Shown piece after piece: positions 56,775 through 64,000 of a stretch of DNA of 64,000 nucleotides. The notes beneath the pieces are model-generated. The model saw only the letters and a list, made by a program, of their open reading frames with translations. It searched no databases and was not told the DNA's origin. The position numbers were made by a program, and so were the translations under genes. Position 1 is the stretch's first letter; every line of letters begins with the position of its first letter. Origin of the DNA: Streptomyces sp. SID8374 (GTDB lineage: Bacteria > Actinomycetota > Actinomycetes > Streptomycetales > Streptomycetaceae); contig NZ_WWGH01000001.1 in assembly GCF_009865135.1 (NCBI RefSeq), forward strand, positions 2,976,001 to 3,040,000, written 5' to 3'.

Positions 56775-57566
56775 TCAGCCACCGCCGAGGTAGGCGTTGA
56801 ATCGCCCTTCCCTGGTGGCCTTGTCGATCTCTTCGGGGGTCATGCGCTTGCGGTCCGCCTCGCCCAGCTGCCGCTTGCCGTTCCCGGCCCCGTCCATCGG
56901 TGCGCCACCCGCGGGGGTGCGCTCCGGCTCCCTCGGCTCCGGCGCCTTGGCCGCGAGCTTCTTGTTGGAGTCGACTGCCGTCTTCACTGCCTTGCCGACC
57001 TGCTCGTCGAAGTCGGCCGCGGTGGGGTCGAACTTCGAGATGGCGTTGGCGAAGGAGCGTGAGTCGAGCAGTGCGTCGGGGTCGCCGCCGTACTTCCCGG
57101 CCGTCTTGTAGACGGCGAGCTCCACCTGCGTCTGGCGGGCCTGCGCGCGGGACTCCTTGGTCTCTCCGCGGGCCTCGTCCAGTTGCTTGGCGAGTTCTTC
57201 GGGGGTGGGCGGCTTGGCCTCGTCGGTCTCCAGGCCGAACGCCTTGGCCACCCGCTTCATGAGGGTGTCCTGGTCGTCCTTGGCCTTCTGTTCCAGGGCT
57301 TCGCGCTTGGCCTTTTCGGCTGCGACGTCGCCGCGGAGGTTTTCGACGAGCTTCTCGAATCGGACGGGGTCGAAGTCGCCTTCGAACTTGGGCGCCTTGG
57401 CCTTCAGTTCGGGCTGGTTCGGTTCGCTCGGTTCGGCGGTGGTGGGTGCGGCCGGCTCTGGCTGGGCCGGTGCAGGTGGTGCGGCCGGGGAGTTGGGCGG
57501 GGTGGCCGACTGGGTGCCGGGGTCCGTCGTCGTTCCCTCGGGTGCTGCGGGGGCGGGGGTCGTCAT
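56775..57566 (-). CDS. capsid scaffolding protein
   Basis: 263 aa. Pro/Ala-rich N-terminus, then a long charged helical coil (RFEKLVENLRGDVAAEKAKREALEQK, AKQLDEARGETKESRAQARQTQVELA) and a short C-terminal capsid-binding tail (EEIDKATREGRFNAYLG). Located directly upstream of the capsid gene. First gene of the leftward late operon. Confidence 0.85.
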   Translation of the reverse strand: MTTPAPAAPEGTTTDPGTQSATPPNSPAAPPAPAQPEPAAPTTAEPSEPNQPELKAKAPKFEGDFDPVRFEKLVENLRGDVAAEKAKREALEQKAKDDQDTLMKRVAKAFGLETDEAKPPTPEELAKQLDEARGETKESRAQARQTQVELAVYKTAGKYGGDPDALLDSRSFANAISKFDPTAADFDEQVGKAVKTAVDSNKKLAAKAPEPREPERTPAGGAPMDGAGNGKRQLGEADRKRMTPEEIDKATREGRFNAYLGGG

Positions 57567-57720
57567 CTCGGTGCCTCCTTGGGCGGCCTACACGCGATCG
57601 GCGGCGCCTTGTCCGCTGGCGTGTTAGCCCAGATGTTAACCCTGAACCCACCACAATGCTGCACAATCAAAGGTCATAGCGCAAGATGTCCTTAGAATCC
57701 AAGGATCAAGGGGGTGGGTG
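57567..57720. promoter_or_regulatory. divergent late control region between scaffold and MuF
   Basis: A 154-bp gap between the leftward capsid/tail operon and the rightward packaging block. It holds two same-direction copies of AATCmAAGGwyCA at about 57666 and 57697 (31 bp apart), the element also found at 36880-36930. The right copy runs into the ribosome site (AAGGGGG) of the MuF gene. Candidate late promoter/activator region. Confidence 0.55.
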
Positions 57721-58593
57721 GTGGCAGCCAGCAGCAACCAGATCGCAGCAGCAGCAAGACACCAGTCGGCCGTCATCCGCCGCATCGAACAGCAAGCCGC
57801 CCGCGACGCCGCACAACCCCTCGCACAAGCCCTCGCAGCCGCCCAGAACACCGCGACCCGGCAGTGGGTCCACGTCACCGACCGGCAAGGCCTGCCGTCA
57901 CCCGGCGCCCTGGACCGGCTCATCAAGGCCATCAAGCAGCTGCTCGCCGACGCGTTCCGCGGCAAGGGCAAGCTGGCGGCTGACACCATCCGGATCGCCG
58001 CGTACAGCTCGGCGCAGCTCAGTGCCCGGCAAGCCTCCGCGCTCGCCGCCGCAATGAGTGGCCAGCCCGCCACGCCGATCCAGGCCGTCATCGGCCCCGA
58101 TGCCACCACGGCAGCCGACGCCGTACCCGCCGCCATCGAGGAAGAACACAGCAACGCGCTGGCGCTCCTCACCGCAGCCAGCCTCACCGCCCTTGGATTC
58201 GCCGGTGTCACCGGGGTGTTCAACCGGGCCCGGCGCGCCGTCACCCGCATCGCCCGGCACGCCGCCGTCGCCGTCACCAGCGCCGCCGCACACGCTGCCG
58301 CCGCAGTCACCCGCATCATCGGGCCCACCACCCGACTCCTCTGGGTAGCCGAACCCGGCGCCTGCCCCGCCTGCGCCGCATACGCCGGGCGCAGCGTCCC
58401 CGTCGGCCGCAGGTTCCCCGCCGCGCTCTCCCTCGACCCGCGGCGCACCGTGTTCGCCACCGCCCCCACCGGGCCCCCGCTGCACCCGCACTGCCGGTGC
58501 TGGACCATCCCCTACTCCCCTACCTGGCGCGTCGACGGCACACCGCTGCCAAGACTGCTGCGCCAGTACGCACTAGCCGAACGGAGGGCCTGA
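57721..58593 (+). CDS. MuF-like minor head protein
   Basis: 290 aa from a GTG at 57721 (a GTG at 57718 is possible), six bases after AAGGGGG. Helical N-terminal two thirds; the C-terminal part has the MuF signature with CPACAAYAGRSVPVG and HPHCRCW. MuF proteins sit on the portal inside the head. Here the gene is at the left of a plus-strand packaging block, pointing away from the capsid genes. Confidence 0.85.
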   Translation: MAASSNQIAAAARHQSAVIRRIEQQAARDAAQPLAQALAAAQNTATRQWVHVTDRQGLPSPGALDRLIKAIKQLLADAFRGKGKLAADTIRIAAYSSAQLSARQASALAAAMSGQPATPIQAVIGPDATTAADAVPAAIEEEHSNALALLTAASLTALGFAGVTGVFNRARRAVTRIARHAAVAVTSAAAHAAAAVTRIIGPTTRLLWVAEPGACPACAAYAGRSVPVGRRFPAALSLDPRRTVFATAPTGPPLHPHCRCWTIPYSPTWRVDGTPLPRLLRQYALAERRA

Positions 58594-59129
58594 TGCCCAC
58601 AGGGGTGATAGCCGAAGACAAGTGGGATCAGCTCAGGGCCCTTCACGCCGAAGGGAAGGGCCGCAACGTCATCGCCCGTGAAATGGGCATCGCCGCTGCC
58701 TGCATATCCCGCACCGCTGAATATCTGGGCCTGACGTTCGACCGGTCAAGGATCCGGGCAGCAACCGCAGCCAGGGTCGCGGACCTCGCCGAGCGGCGAA
58801 GCCTCCTCGCCGTCAAGTTCACCGACGTCGCAGAGGACTCCCTCGACCGGATCTACCAGCCCACAACGGTGTACGCGTTCGGCGGGTCGACGAACACCTA
58901 TGAGGAGCACACCTTCGGCGAGGCTCCAGCCGCCGAGCGTCGCGCCCTGGTTTCCGCTGCCGGTACCGCAACGGACCGGTCGCTGAAGTTGGCGCCGGCA
59001 GAGGTGTCATCGAACCTGGATGGCGCCAAGTCGATGCTCGCGAACCTGGGCACGATCCTCACCTCGTACTCCCGCGACATGGACGAGCAGGACGCGGTCG
59101 GCGACGCTGAGCCCGCGGACGAGGCGTAG
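58593..59129 (+). CDS. terminase small subunit-like HTH protein
   Basis: 178 aa. The N-terminal helix-turn-helix (WDQLRALHAEGKGRNVIAREMGIAAACISRTAEYLG) is followed by a helical region and acidic tail. It lies 2 bp before the large terminase, with start overlapping the MuF stop by 1 bp. It should recognise the packaging site (cos or pac). Confidence 0.8.
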   Translation: MPTGVIAEDKWDQLRALHAEGKGRNVIAREMGIAAACISRTAEYLGLTFDRSRIRAATAARVADLAERRSLLAVKFTDVAEDSLDRIYQPTTVYAFGGSTNTYEEHTFGEAPAAERRALVSAAGTATDRSLKLAPAEVSSNLDGAKSMLANLGTILTSYSRDMDEQDAVGDAEPADEA

Positions 59130-59131
59130 CC

Positions 59132-60382
59132 GTGTTGGACACCCTCCCATTGTCTCGCAAGCAGATCCGATCGGTCGCTGAGTCGACAACGAAGATCTCC
59201 TGCTGGGAGGGTGCCATCCGGTCGGGGAAGACGATCGCGTCACTGCTGAAGTGGCTGATCTTCATTGCCAATGCGCCGTCGACGGGCGAGCTCGTCATGA
59301 TCGGCAAGACGTCGCAGACCATCCACCGGAACCTGTTCCTGCCTATGCAGGACCCAGCCCTCTTCGGGGAGATCGCCCACCACATCCACTACACTCCCGG
59401 CGCGCCTACGGCGACGATCCTCGGCCGGGTTGTTCACGTCATCGGCGCCAACGACGCCAAGAGCGAGCCGAAAATCCGCGGCATGACGGTGTGCGGGGCC
59501 TACGTCGACGAGGTCACCCTCGTCCCGCAGATCTTCTTCGAGCAGCTCTATGGCCGCATGTCAGTGCGCGGCAGCCAGCTCTTCTGCACGACGAACCCCG
59601 ATAACCCGGCGCACTGGTTCATGCGGGACTGGCTGGCCCACGTCGGGAAGAAGCCGGTGCGCCGGTTCAGCTTCACGATCGACGACAACCCGTTCTTGGA
59701 CCCCGAGTACGTCGCCGACATGAAGGCGTCCCACGAGGGCCTGTTCTACCGCCGGTTCATCCTCGGCGAGTGGGTGGCCGCCGAGGGCGCCATCTACGAC
59801 TCGTGGGACCGCGAACGGCACATCGTCACCGACCTGCCCCGCGAGGGCATCCACAGGTGGATCAGCCTGGGTGTCGACTACGGCACCAGCAACCCGTTCC
59901 ACGCCGTGCTCCTTGGCCTGGGCCGGGACCGCCGGCTCTACGCTGCCGCCGAATGGCGGTACGAGGCGCGGCAGACGAAGAAGCAGCTCACCGACGCCGA
60001 ATACTCGCAGCGGATGCGCACGTGGCTCACGGATGTGCCGGGGATCGGTGCGGTGCGCCCGCAGTTCGTGACCGTCGACCCGTCCGCGGCGTCGTTCAGT
60101 GCCCAGTTGCGCCGGGACCGGATGACGCCGACCGCGGCGAAGAACGACGTCATGGACGGCATCCGCACCGTGTCGTCGCTCCTCGCCGCGAACAAGCTCC
60201 TCGTCCACACCTCCTGCAAGGACCTCATTACCGAGATCGGCGGCTACTCCTGGGACGACAAGGCCGCCCTACGCGGCGAGGAACGCCCCATCAAGGTCGC
60301 CGACCACGGTGTCGACGCCCTCCGCTACGCGATCTTCACGACCCGTGCCTTGTGGCAGCGCCAGCTCGCCCTGGCCGCCTGA
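59132..60382 (+). CDS. terminase large subunit
   Basis: 416 aa. ATPase: Walker A GAIRSGKT (27-34), Walker B-like VCGAYVDEV, and the coupling motif FCTTNPDNP. Nuclease: GVDYGTSNPFH, TVDPSA and DHGVDALRY carry the acidic metal ligands. Complete and intact. It pumps DNA into the capsid and cuts concatemers. Confidence 0.93.
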   Translation: MLDTLPLSRKQIRSVAESTTKISCWEGAIRSGKTIASLLKWLIFIANAPSTGELVMIGKTSQTIHRNLFLPMQDPALFGEIAHHIHYTPGAPTATILGRVVHVIGANDAKSEPKIRGMTVCGAYVDEVTLVPQIFFEQLYGRMSVRGSQLFCTTNPDNPAHWFMRDWLAHVGKKPVRRFSFTIDDNPFLDPEYVADMKASHEGLFYRRFILGEWVAAEGAIYDSWDRERHIVTDLPREGIHRWISLGVDYGTSNPFHAVLLGLGRDRRLYAAAEWRYEARQTKKQLTDAEYSQRMRTWLTDVPGIGAVRPQFVTVDPSAASFSAQLRRDRMTPTAAKNDVMDGIRTVSSLLAANKLLVHTSCKDLITEIGGYSWDDKAALRGEERPIKVADHGVDALRYAIFTTRALWQRQLALAA

Positions 60383-60397
60383 CCGAAAGGATCTGTC

Positions 60398-62086
60398 ATG
60401 CCGCTGCCTCCGTCTGGGAACACCCCGTGGCCACCTCCTCGCTTGGAGATCCCGCATGCCGACATGGACATGTGGCGCGCCTGGTATGCCGGCGACACCG
60501 GGCATCTGGCGCAGGTGTACGGGGGGCCGGCGTCGTACACGCGGAACGGCATCGCGCGCGCGTTCTTTGACATGGACAGGCGCCGTGCGGTGGGTGGTGA
60601 CGAGCTGCGGATGTTCTGGGGGCAGGACCCGTCTCCCGGTCAGCAGGCGGCGAAGCTGCATGTTCCGATCGGCGGGGACATTGCGGAGATGTCCGCGAAT
60701 CTCCTGTGGTCGGACGTCCCCACGGTGACGGTCGACGGGGACTCGACGGACAAGGCCACGGCGAAGACCACGCAGGCGCAGATCGGGCGATACCTGGACG
60801 ACCGCGGCCACGCGAAGATGCGCGAGGCCGCCGAGTTGGCCGCCGGACTGTCGAACGTGTACCTCAGGGCCGTGTGGGACACGTCACTGCGCCCGCGCCC
60901 GTGGTCGGATGTGATCCAGGCCAACGCGGTGGTCCCGGAGTGGCGTTGGGGGATGCTCGCTGCGGCGACGGTGTGGCGGGAGCTGGAGCCGCTGGATGAT
61001 GGCGGTGGGGTGTGGCGGCTGCTGGAGTACCACACCCCAGGGATGATCGAGTACGGGGTGTACAAGGGCGACCACGCGACGCTCGGCATGCTGATGGAGT
61101 TCACGGACCATCACGAGACCGAGTTCCTGGCGAGCCGCACCGACGACAAGGGGCGCCAGGCGACGGGCATCGACCGGCTGCTCATCACGCACCTGCCGAA
61201 CGTCCTGCCGAACCGGGTGTGGGACGGGGTGCCGGACACGGCCCCGCTCGGCCGCAGTGACTTCACCGGGATCGAACCGATGATGGACGCCCTCGACGAG
61301 AGCTGGACGTCCTGGATGAGGGACCTGCGTCTCGGTAAGGCCAAGGTCGTTGTCCCTCAGTCGATGCTGGAAACGGACGGCGCTGGTTCGGGGGCGACGT
61401 TCGACCTGGACAAGGAGGTCGTCGTCGCGCTGGGTGGTCTGATCGGTGCGGAGACGATGAAGGACTCGCTCACCGAGATCCAGTTCAAGATCCGCGTGGA
61501 TGAGCACGAGGCGACGACGAAGGCGCTGCGCCGGCAGATCCTGGCGTCGGCCGGCTACTCCGCCCAGTCGTATGGGGAGGAGGGTTCGGTGGCGGTGACG
61601 GCGACGGAGGTTGCGGCCCGGAAGGAGGAGTCGCTGACGACCCGGGGCCTGAAGGTCTTGTATCAGCGGCCGGCGCTGCTGGAGCACCTGACGACCCTGA
61701 TGTGGGTGGACGTGACGCACTGCGGGGCGAAGGGTGTGGATCCGGCCGCCGAGCTGACCGCCTCGTGGCCGCAGGCGGTGCAGCCGGACCCGGAGGCCAC
61801 CGCGCGCTCGTTGTCGCTGCTGGAAGCGGCGGGGGCGATCTCCACGTTCATGAAGGTGAAGATGCGGGAGCCGTCGTGGGATGACACGGAGGTGTTGGCG
61901 GAGGTGCGGCGCATCCGGGATGACAAGACGGCAGTACCGGCCGGGGACCCGTTCAGCACGGGCGGCGAGGCTCCGAACAAGGAGCAGCCGGACGACGGCG
62001 TGGAGCCCGGGTACGACGAGGGCCAGGAAGAGGACCCGGACGAGAAGTCGGCGGGCGCGGCTTCCCGCCCGGAGTTGGCGGCTTAG
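60398..62086 (+). CDS. portal protein
   Basis: 562 aa, in the SPP1/gp6-like portal family. Landmarks: a Trp-rich N-terminus (DMDMWRAWYAGDTGHLAQVYGG), ISANLLWSD-like clip/stem (AEMSANLLWSDVPTV), DLRLGKAKVVVPQ, and an acidic C-terminus. It starts 15 bp after the terminase gene. Confidence 0.9.
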   Translation: MPLPPSGNTPWPPPRLEIPHADMDMWRAWYAGDTGHLAQVYGGPASYTRNGIARAFFDMDRRRAVGGDELRMFWGQDPSPGQQAAKLHVPIGGDIAEMSANLLWSDVPTVTVDGDSTDKATAKTTQAQIGRYLDDRGHAKMREAAELAAGLSNVYLRAVWDTSLRPRPWSDVIQANAVVPEWRWGMLAAATVWRELEPLDDGGGVWRLLEYHTPGMIEYGVYKGDHATLGMLMEFTDHHETEFLASRTDDKGRQATGIDRLLITHLPNVLPNRVWDGVPDTAPLGRSDFTGIEPMMDALDESWTSWMRDLRLGKAKVVVPQSMLETDGAGSGATFDLDKEVVVALGGLIGAETMKDSLTEIQFKIRVDEHEATTKALRRQILASAGYSAQSYGEEGSVAVTATEVAARKEESLTTRGLKVLYQRPALLEHLTTLMWVDVTHCGAKGVDPAAELTASWPQAVQPDPEATARSLSLLEAAGAISTFMKVKMREPSWDDTEVLAEVRRIRDDKTAVPAGDPFSTGGEAPNKEQPDDGVEPGYDEGQEEDPDEKSAGAASRPELAA

Positions 62087-62113
62087 CGACGGCGTGAGGT
62101 GCACACTGTGTGC

Positions 62114-62359
62114 ATGACCACCCTCAGCGGCTACACCACAGGCCAGTGCAACACTGGGTGCCACCCGGTCCGGTACGAGCCCGTCCGGCTGCGTCAGGGG
62201 CTCCGCCGGGTCTATGCGGTACGCGACGCTCACCTCGGCGCAGCCCTGCACTTAGGCCGGTCCAAGGAGTTCACCCGGAGACGGGCTGCGACGCTCAACG
62301 ACTGGGAACAACTTGAGCGCCTAATGGGCAGGGACTCGCACGGCCTGACCACTGCCTAG
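62114..62359 (+). CDS. hypothetical 81-aa basic protein
   Basis: ATG at 62114 (ATG at 62099 gives five more residues). Two Cys in GQCNTGC, then a basic segment (RLRQGLRRVYAVRDAH, FTRRRAATLNDWEQLERLMG). It follows the portal gene on the same strand and overlaps the convergent gene by 4 bp. Unknown. Confidence 0.6.
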   Translation: MTTLSGYTTGQCNTGCHPVRYEPVRLRQGLRRVYAVRDAHLGAALHLGRSKEFTRRRAATLNDWEQLERLMGRDSHGLTTA

Positions 62360-62520
62360 CGGCGGGCGCTACGCCGGGCGGGGAGTCGCCGGTAGCGGGT
62401 GATCTTTCCGCCCTTGGTGGCGCGGGCCTTCTGGCGGGCGTAGCGGCGGAGTCGTGGGTTGGCGAAGAAGAGCTTCCACTGTGCCTTGGACTTGAAGCCG
62501 GTGCGTCGTCGGCCAGGCAT
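62356..62520 (-). CDS. very basic small protein
   Basis: 54 aa with GGAGGTGACC in front of the ATG at 62520. About a third of the residues are Arg or Lys (PGRRRTGFKSKAQWK, ARQKARATKGGKITRYRRL). It should bind nucleic acid or act as a small structural protein in the head region. Unknown family. Confidence 0.7.
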   Translation of the reverse strand: MPGRRRTGFKSKAQWKLFFANPRLRRYARQKARATKGGKITRYRRLPARRSARR

Positions 62521-62619
62521 GGTCACCTCCGAGGTCTGTCTGGAGTGTTCCCGCCGACGGCCTGCACCAACGCCTCGGGCCCGCCTGACGGTTCAGGACG
62601 GGCCCAGGGTGGGGGGTGG

Positions 62620-62859
62620 CTATCGGAGTGGTTCGCCGGTTCGGGCGTCGGTGATCTCGATGACCTCGATCTGCTTCTCGATGGGGAGTTCGTCGAGGAA
62701 CTGGGCGTCTCCGTAAGCAGCACGCTTGGAGGCGAGGGCGTCGGTTTCAGTGGCAGCAGTGAAGGCGACCCAGGTGGCGGTGCACCAGGGGGTGTCGCCG
62801 ACGGGGAAGGTGTGGAGTACGCCGTGGCTGAAGCACCAGGCGTAGTGGGCTGTTCTCAC
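62620..62859 (-). CDS. hypothetical 79-aa protein
   Basis: GTG at 62859 with AGGAGG upstream, overlapping the stop of the previous gene (GTGA). Sequence HYAWCFSHGVLHTFPVGDTPWCTATWVAFTAATETDALASKRAAYG suggests a small alpha/beta fold with two Cys. Unknown phage early gene. Confidence 0.65.
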   Translation of the reverse strand: MRTAHYAWCFSHGVLHTFPVGDTPWCTATWVAFTAATETDALASKRAAYGDAQFLDELPIEKQIEVIEITDARTGEPLR

Positions 62860-63113
62860 GTGTCCTCCTGTACGTATCCGGTGCGGCGGGGTGCCCCGTC
62901 GCGGGTGGTGGCGGTGGTGTGGAGCTTGTCGGCTCGCATCCAGCGGGGGCGGATCTCGCGGCCGTCGCTGGTGATGGTGGCGACCTGGACCTTCCGCATG
63001 CCGTCGATGTCGGTGGCGCCGATCGGGGCGTTGGTGATCCGGATGCGGATGGGCCCGTCGGCGGGGTGGTGGCGGTTGCTGAGGCTGCGGTATGTCTGTC
63101 CGGGCTGGATCAT
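62856..63113 (-). CDS. hypothetical 85-aa protein
   Basis: ATG at 63113; stop overlaps the next start and its own start overlaps the previous stop. Beta-rich (IQPGQTYRSLSNRHHPADGPIRIRITNAPIG, KVQVATITSDGREIRPRWM), like a small SH3-type barrel. Common actinophage ORF. Confidence 0.65.
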   Translation of the reverse strand: MIQPGQTYRSLSNRHHPADGPIRIRITNAPIGATDIDGMRKVQVATITSDGREIRPRWMRADKLHTTATTRDGAPRRTGYVQEDT

Positions 63114-63361
63114 CGCGGGGGCTCCTGGGTGGTGTTGCAGTCGGCGCAGAACCGGTACTTGTAGGCGGCCCAGTGGCCTTCGATCTGTGCACGGGAGCGG
63201 AGCGTCATGTACGGCTCGCGGAACTCGTCGTGGTCGGTGATCCGGCTGTAGGTGCGGATCGCCGGGTTGCAGGCAGCCTGCTGGTCGGACCTGAACCGGT
63301 GCAGGTCGTACATGTCCTCGGTGGTTCCGGCCCACTCGCGAACATCTTCGGCGGTCGGCAT
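63110..63361 (-). CDS. hypothetical 83-aa protein with CxxC
   Basis: ATG at 63361. Helical N-terminus (AEDVREWAGTTEDMYDLHRF) and a C-terminal CADC motif (YRFCADCNTTQEPPR). Part of a tightly packed leftward unit of small genes. Confidence 0.65.
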   Translation of the reverse strand: MPTAEDVREWAGTTEDMYDLHRFRSDQQAACNPAIRTYSRITDHDEFREPYMTLRSRAQIEGHWAAYKYRFCADCNTTQEPPR

Positions 63362-63413
63362 GATGCTCCTCGGGTTGTGGGCCGCTGTGCTGTACACAGC
63401 GGCCCAGGGGCGG

Positions 63414-63578
63414 TCAGACGGTCGTCGTGTTGTGGTCAGGGCAGGCGGTGCGTCCGTCGGTGTCCTCCCAGCCGAGTCGCTTGCGGGCCTCCTGGGCGTC
63501 CTCGCGGCTCTCGTAGTCGCCGTCCATGAACCCGAAGCAGACATCGCACTGGACCTGATAGATGGGCGTGATGGGCAT
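63414..63578 (-). CDS. small CxxC protein
   Basis: 54 aa, ATG at 63578. VQCDVCFGFMDGDYESREDAQEARKRLGW and a later CPDHN suggest a zinc ribbon followed by a helix. Closely spaced (4 bp) after the zinc-finger gene upstream. Confidence 0.65.
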   Translation of the reverse strand: MPITPIYQVQCDVCFGFMDGDYESREDAQEARKRLGWEDTDGRTACPDHNTTTV

Positions 63579-63582
63579 CGGT

Positions 63583-63738
63583 CTACTCCTCCTCGGTCTT
63601 CTGGTCGATGGCGGCGAACTGGCGGGTGGAGTGGGCGTAGGTGACCGGCCGGCCGGTCGGTGCGACGCACCGTTGTCCGGCGGGCTGTTCGCAGATGGGG
63701 CACTTGATGGTGGCAATGGCGCGGTCGTTGATGGTCAT
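63583..63738 (-). CDS. actinophage zinc-finger protein
   Basis: 51 aa, ATG at 63738. KCPICEQPAGQRCVAPTGRPVTYAHSTR follows the C-x2-C-x6-C...H pattern of a widespread actinobacterial and phage zinc finger that is often found with DNA-modifying or regulatory genes. AGGAGT is upstream of the start. Confidence 0.7.
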   Translation of the reverse strand: MTINDRAIATIKCPICEQPAGQRCVAPTGRPVTYAHSTRQFAAIDQKTEEE

Positions 63739-63742
63739 CGGT

Positions 63743-63892
63743 CTACTCCTCGTCGTCGTTGTTTTCGTACCGGTCCCACGATCGGTCCCAGGCGATGGTC
63801 TCGGCCAGGGTGTCCTCCCACGGCGGCAACGAGGCCGGGGCAGGCGGCGGGGTCACGGGATGGCTGGCTTCGGGACGCCGGGGCACTGCCAT
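63743..63892 (-). CDS. hypothetical 49-aa protein
   Basis: ATG at 63892 with AGAGGA upstream. Proline-rich N-terminus and acidic helical C-terminus (WEDTLAETIAWDRSWDRYE). It overlaps the next gene to the right by 40 bp. Confidence 0.55.
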   Translation of the reverse strand: MAVPRRPEASHPVTPPPAPASLPPWEDTLAETIAWDRSWDRYENNDDEE

Positions 63893-64000
63893 TCGTCCTC
63901 TCGGCCGGGCTCGTTGGTCTGTGGCTCGTGAGGGTTTTTGAACGCGCACGTCTTCGCGGCCGGGTTCGATGCCGTCGCGGTGGCCATCTGCTTGTTGAAC
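63853..64000 (-). CDS. hypothetical protein (partial, runs off right edge)
   Basis: The frame ends at 63853 and is open to the edge; an ATG at 63987 could be its start. It has two cysteines (KTCAFKNPHE and WQCPGVPKPAIP) and a basic N-terminus. It overlaps the 49-aa gene by 40 bp. Only about 50 residues are visible. Confidence 0.5.
   Translation of the reverse strand, partial: FNKQMATATASNPAAKTCAFKNPHEPQTNEPGREDEWQCPGVPKPAIP

Larger units (their letters stand above)
27775..64000. mobile_element. siphovirus prophage (partial, continues right)
   Basis: This stretch holds a tyrosine integrase at its left end, then lysogeny-type small genes, lysis genes, tail, tail chaperones, capsid, scaffold, MuF, terminase and portal genes: a full tailed-phage structural set. 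The left border is set at the integrase because genes further left look like chromosomal accessory genes. An alternative left end is the tRNA-Arg at 19616. The right end and attR are beyond the window. Structural frames look intact, so the prophage may be functional. Confidence 0.85.

Noticed and set aside
57636-58508. 290-aa minus frame opposite MuF
   Set aside because: The plus strand carries the MuF cysteine signature, and the minus frame crosses the control region.

Overview
The window is high-GC actinobacterial DNA, almost certainly from a Streptomyces. The evidence is the codon bias, frequent GTG starts, GTGA/ATGA stop-start overlaps and several small protein families typical of that genus. 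It has three zones.

Zone 1 (1-18440) is part of a nonribosomal peptide gene cluster. The main operon runs leftward from about 17190: a DUF6421-like putative metalloprotein, a possible 39-aa ORF, a fused ornithine N-hydroxylase/piperazate synthase (KtzI-KtzT type), MbtH, a 2OG-Fe(II) oxygenase, a GriE-like leucine 5-hydroxylase, a GriF-like alcohol dehydrogenase, and an NRPS (half C-A-T-C) whose A-domain pocket looks proline-type. Further left are an MFS exporter and a type II thioesterase on +, and a cytochrome P450 and a second NRPS on -. The second NRPS has a TubC-type docking domain, a C domain and an A domain that has lost its key motifs; it runs off the left edge. A ParB/StrR-type regulator (17406-18440) flanks the operon. 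Together the genes point to a peptide containing piperazate and 4-methylproline, a pairing known from monamycin-type cyclodepsipeptides.

Zone 2 (18500-27510) is an accessory region. It holds a small secreted peptide with a partner gene, a tRNA-Arg(CCU), strong hairpins and short direct repeats just 3' of the tRNA (an att-like setting), an XRE regulator, a translationally coupled mini-operon headed by a second XRE-type regulator, a HAD phosphatase, a Phd-like antitoxin without a recognisable toxin, a LigD/LigC-type DNA ligase, and many small Streptomyces proteins.

Zone 3 (about 27775-64000, running off the right edge) is a siphovirus prophage. A tyrosine integrase is translationally coupled to a 212-aa protein of unknown function, and a 13-bp perfect dyad lies upstream. 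Next come small early or lysogeny genes and a lipoprotein. The late region on - reads, from right to left: scaffold, major capsid, head-tail connectors, tail tube, frameshifted tail chaperones, a 1954-aa tape measure with two peptidoglycan hydrolase domains, distal tail, Gp37-like hub, tail proteins including a beta-helix/SGNH fibre, endolysin, holin candidates, and a tail protein with a GDPD domain. Two blocks run against this: a plus-strand cassette of small genes (37046-39653, including a tiny HExxH protein) between the endolysin and the tail fibre, and the packaging block MuF-TerS-TerL-portal (57721-62086). Two divergent control regions, at about 36880 and 57665, share a short sequence motif. 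Small zinc-binding and basic proteins fill the right end.
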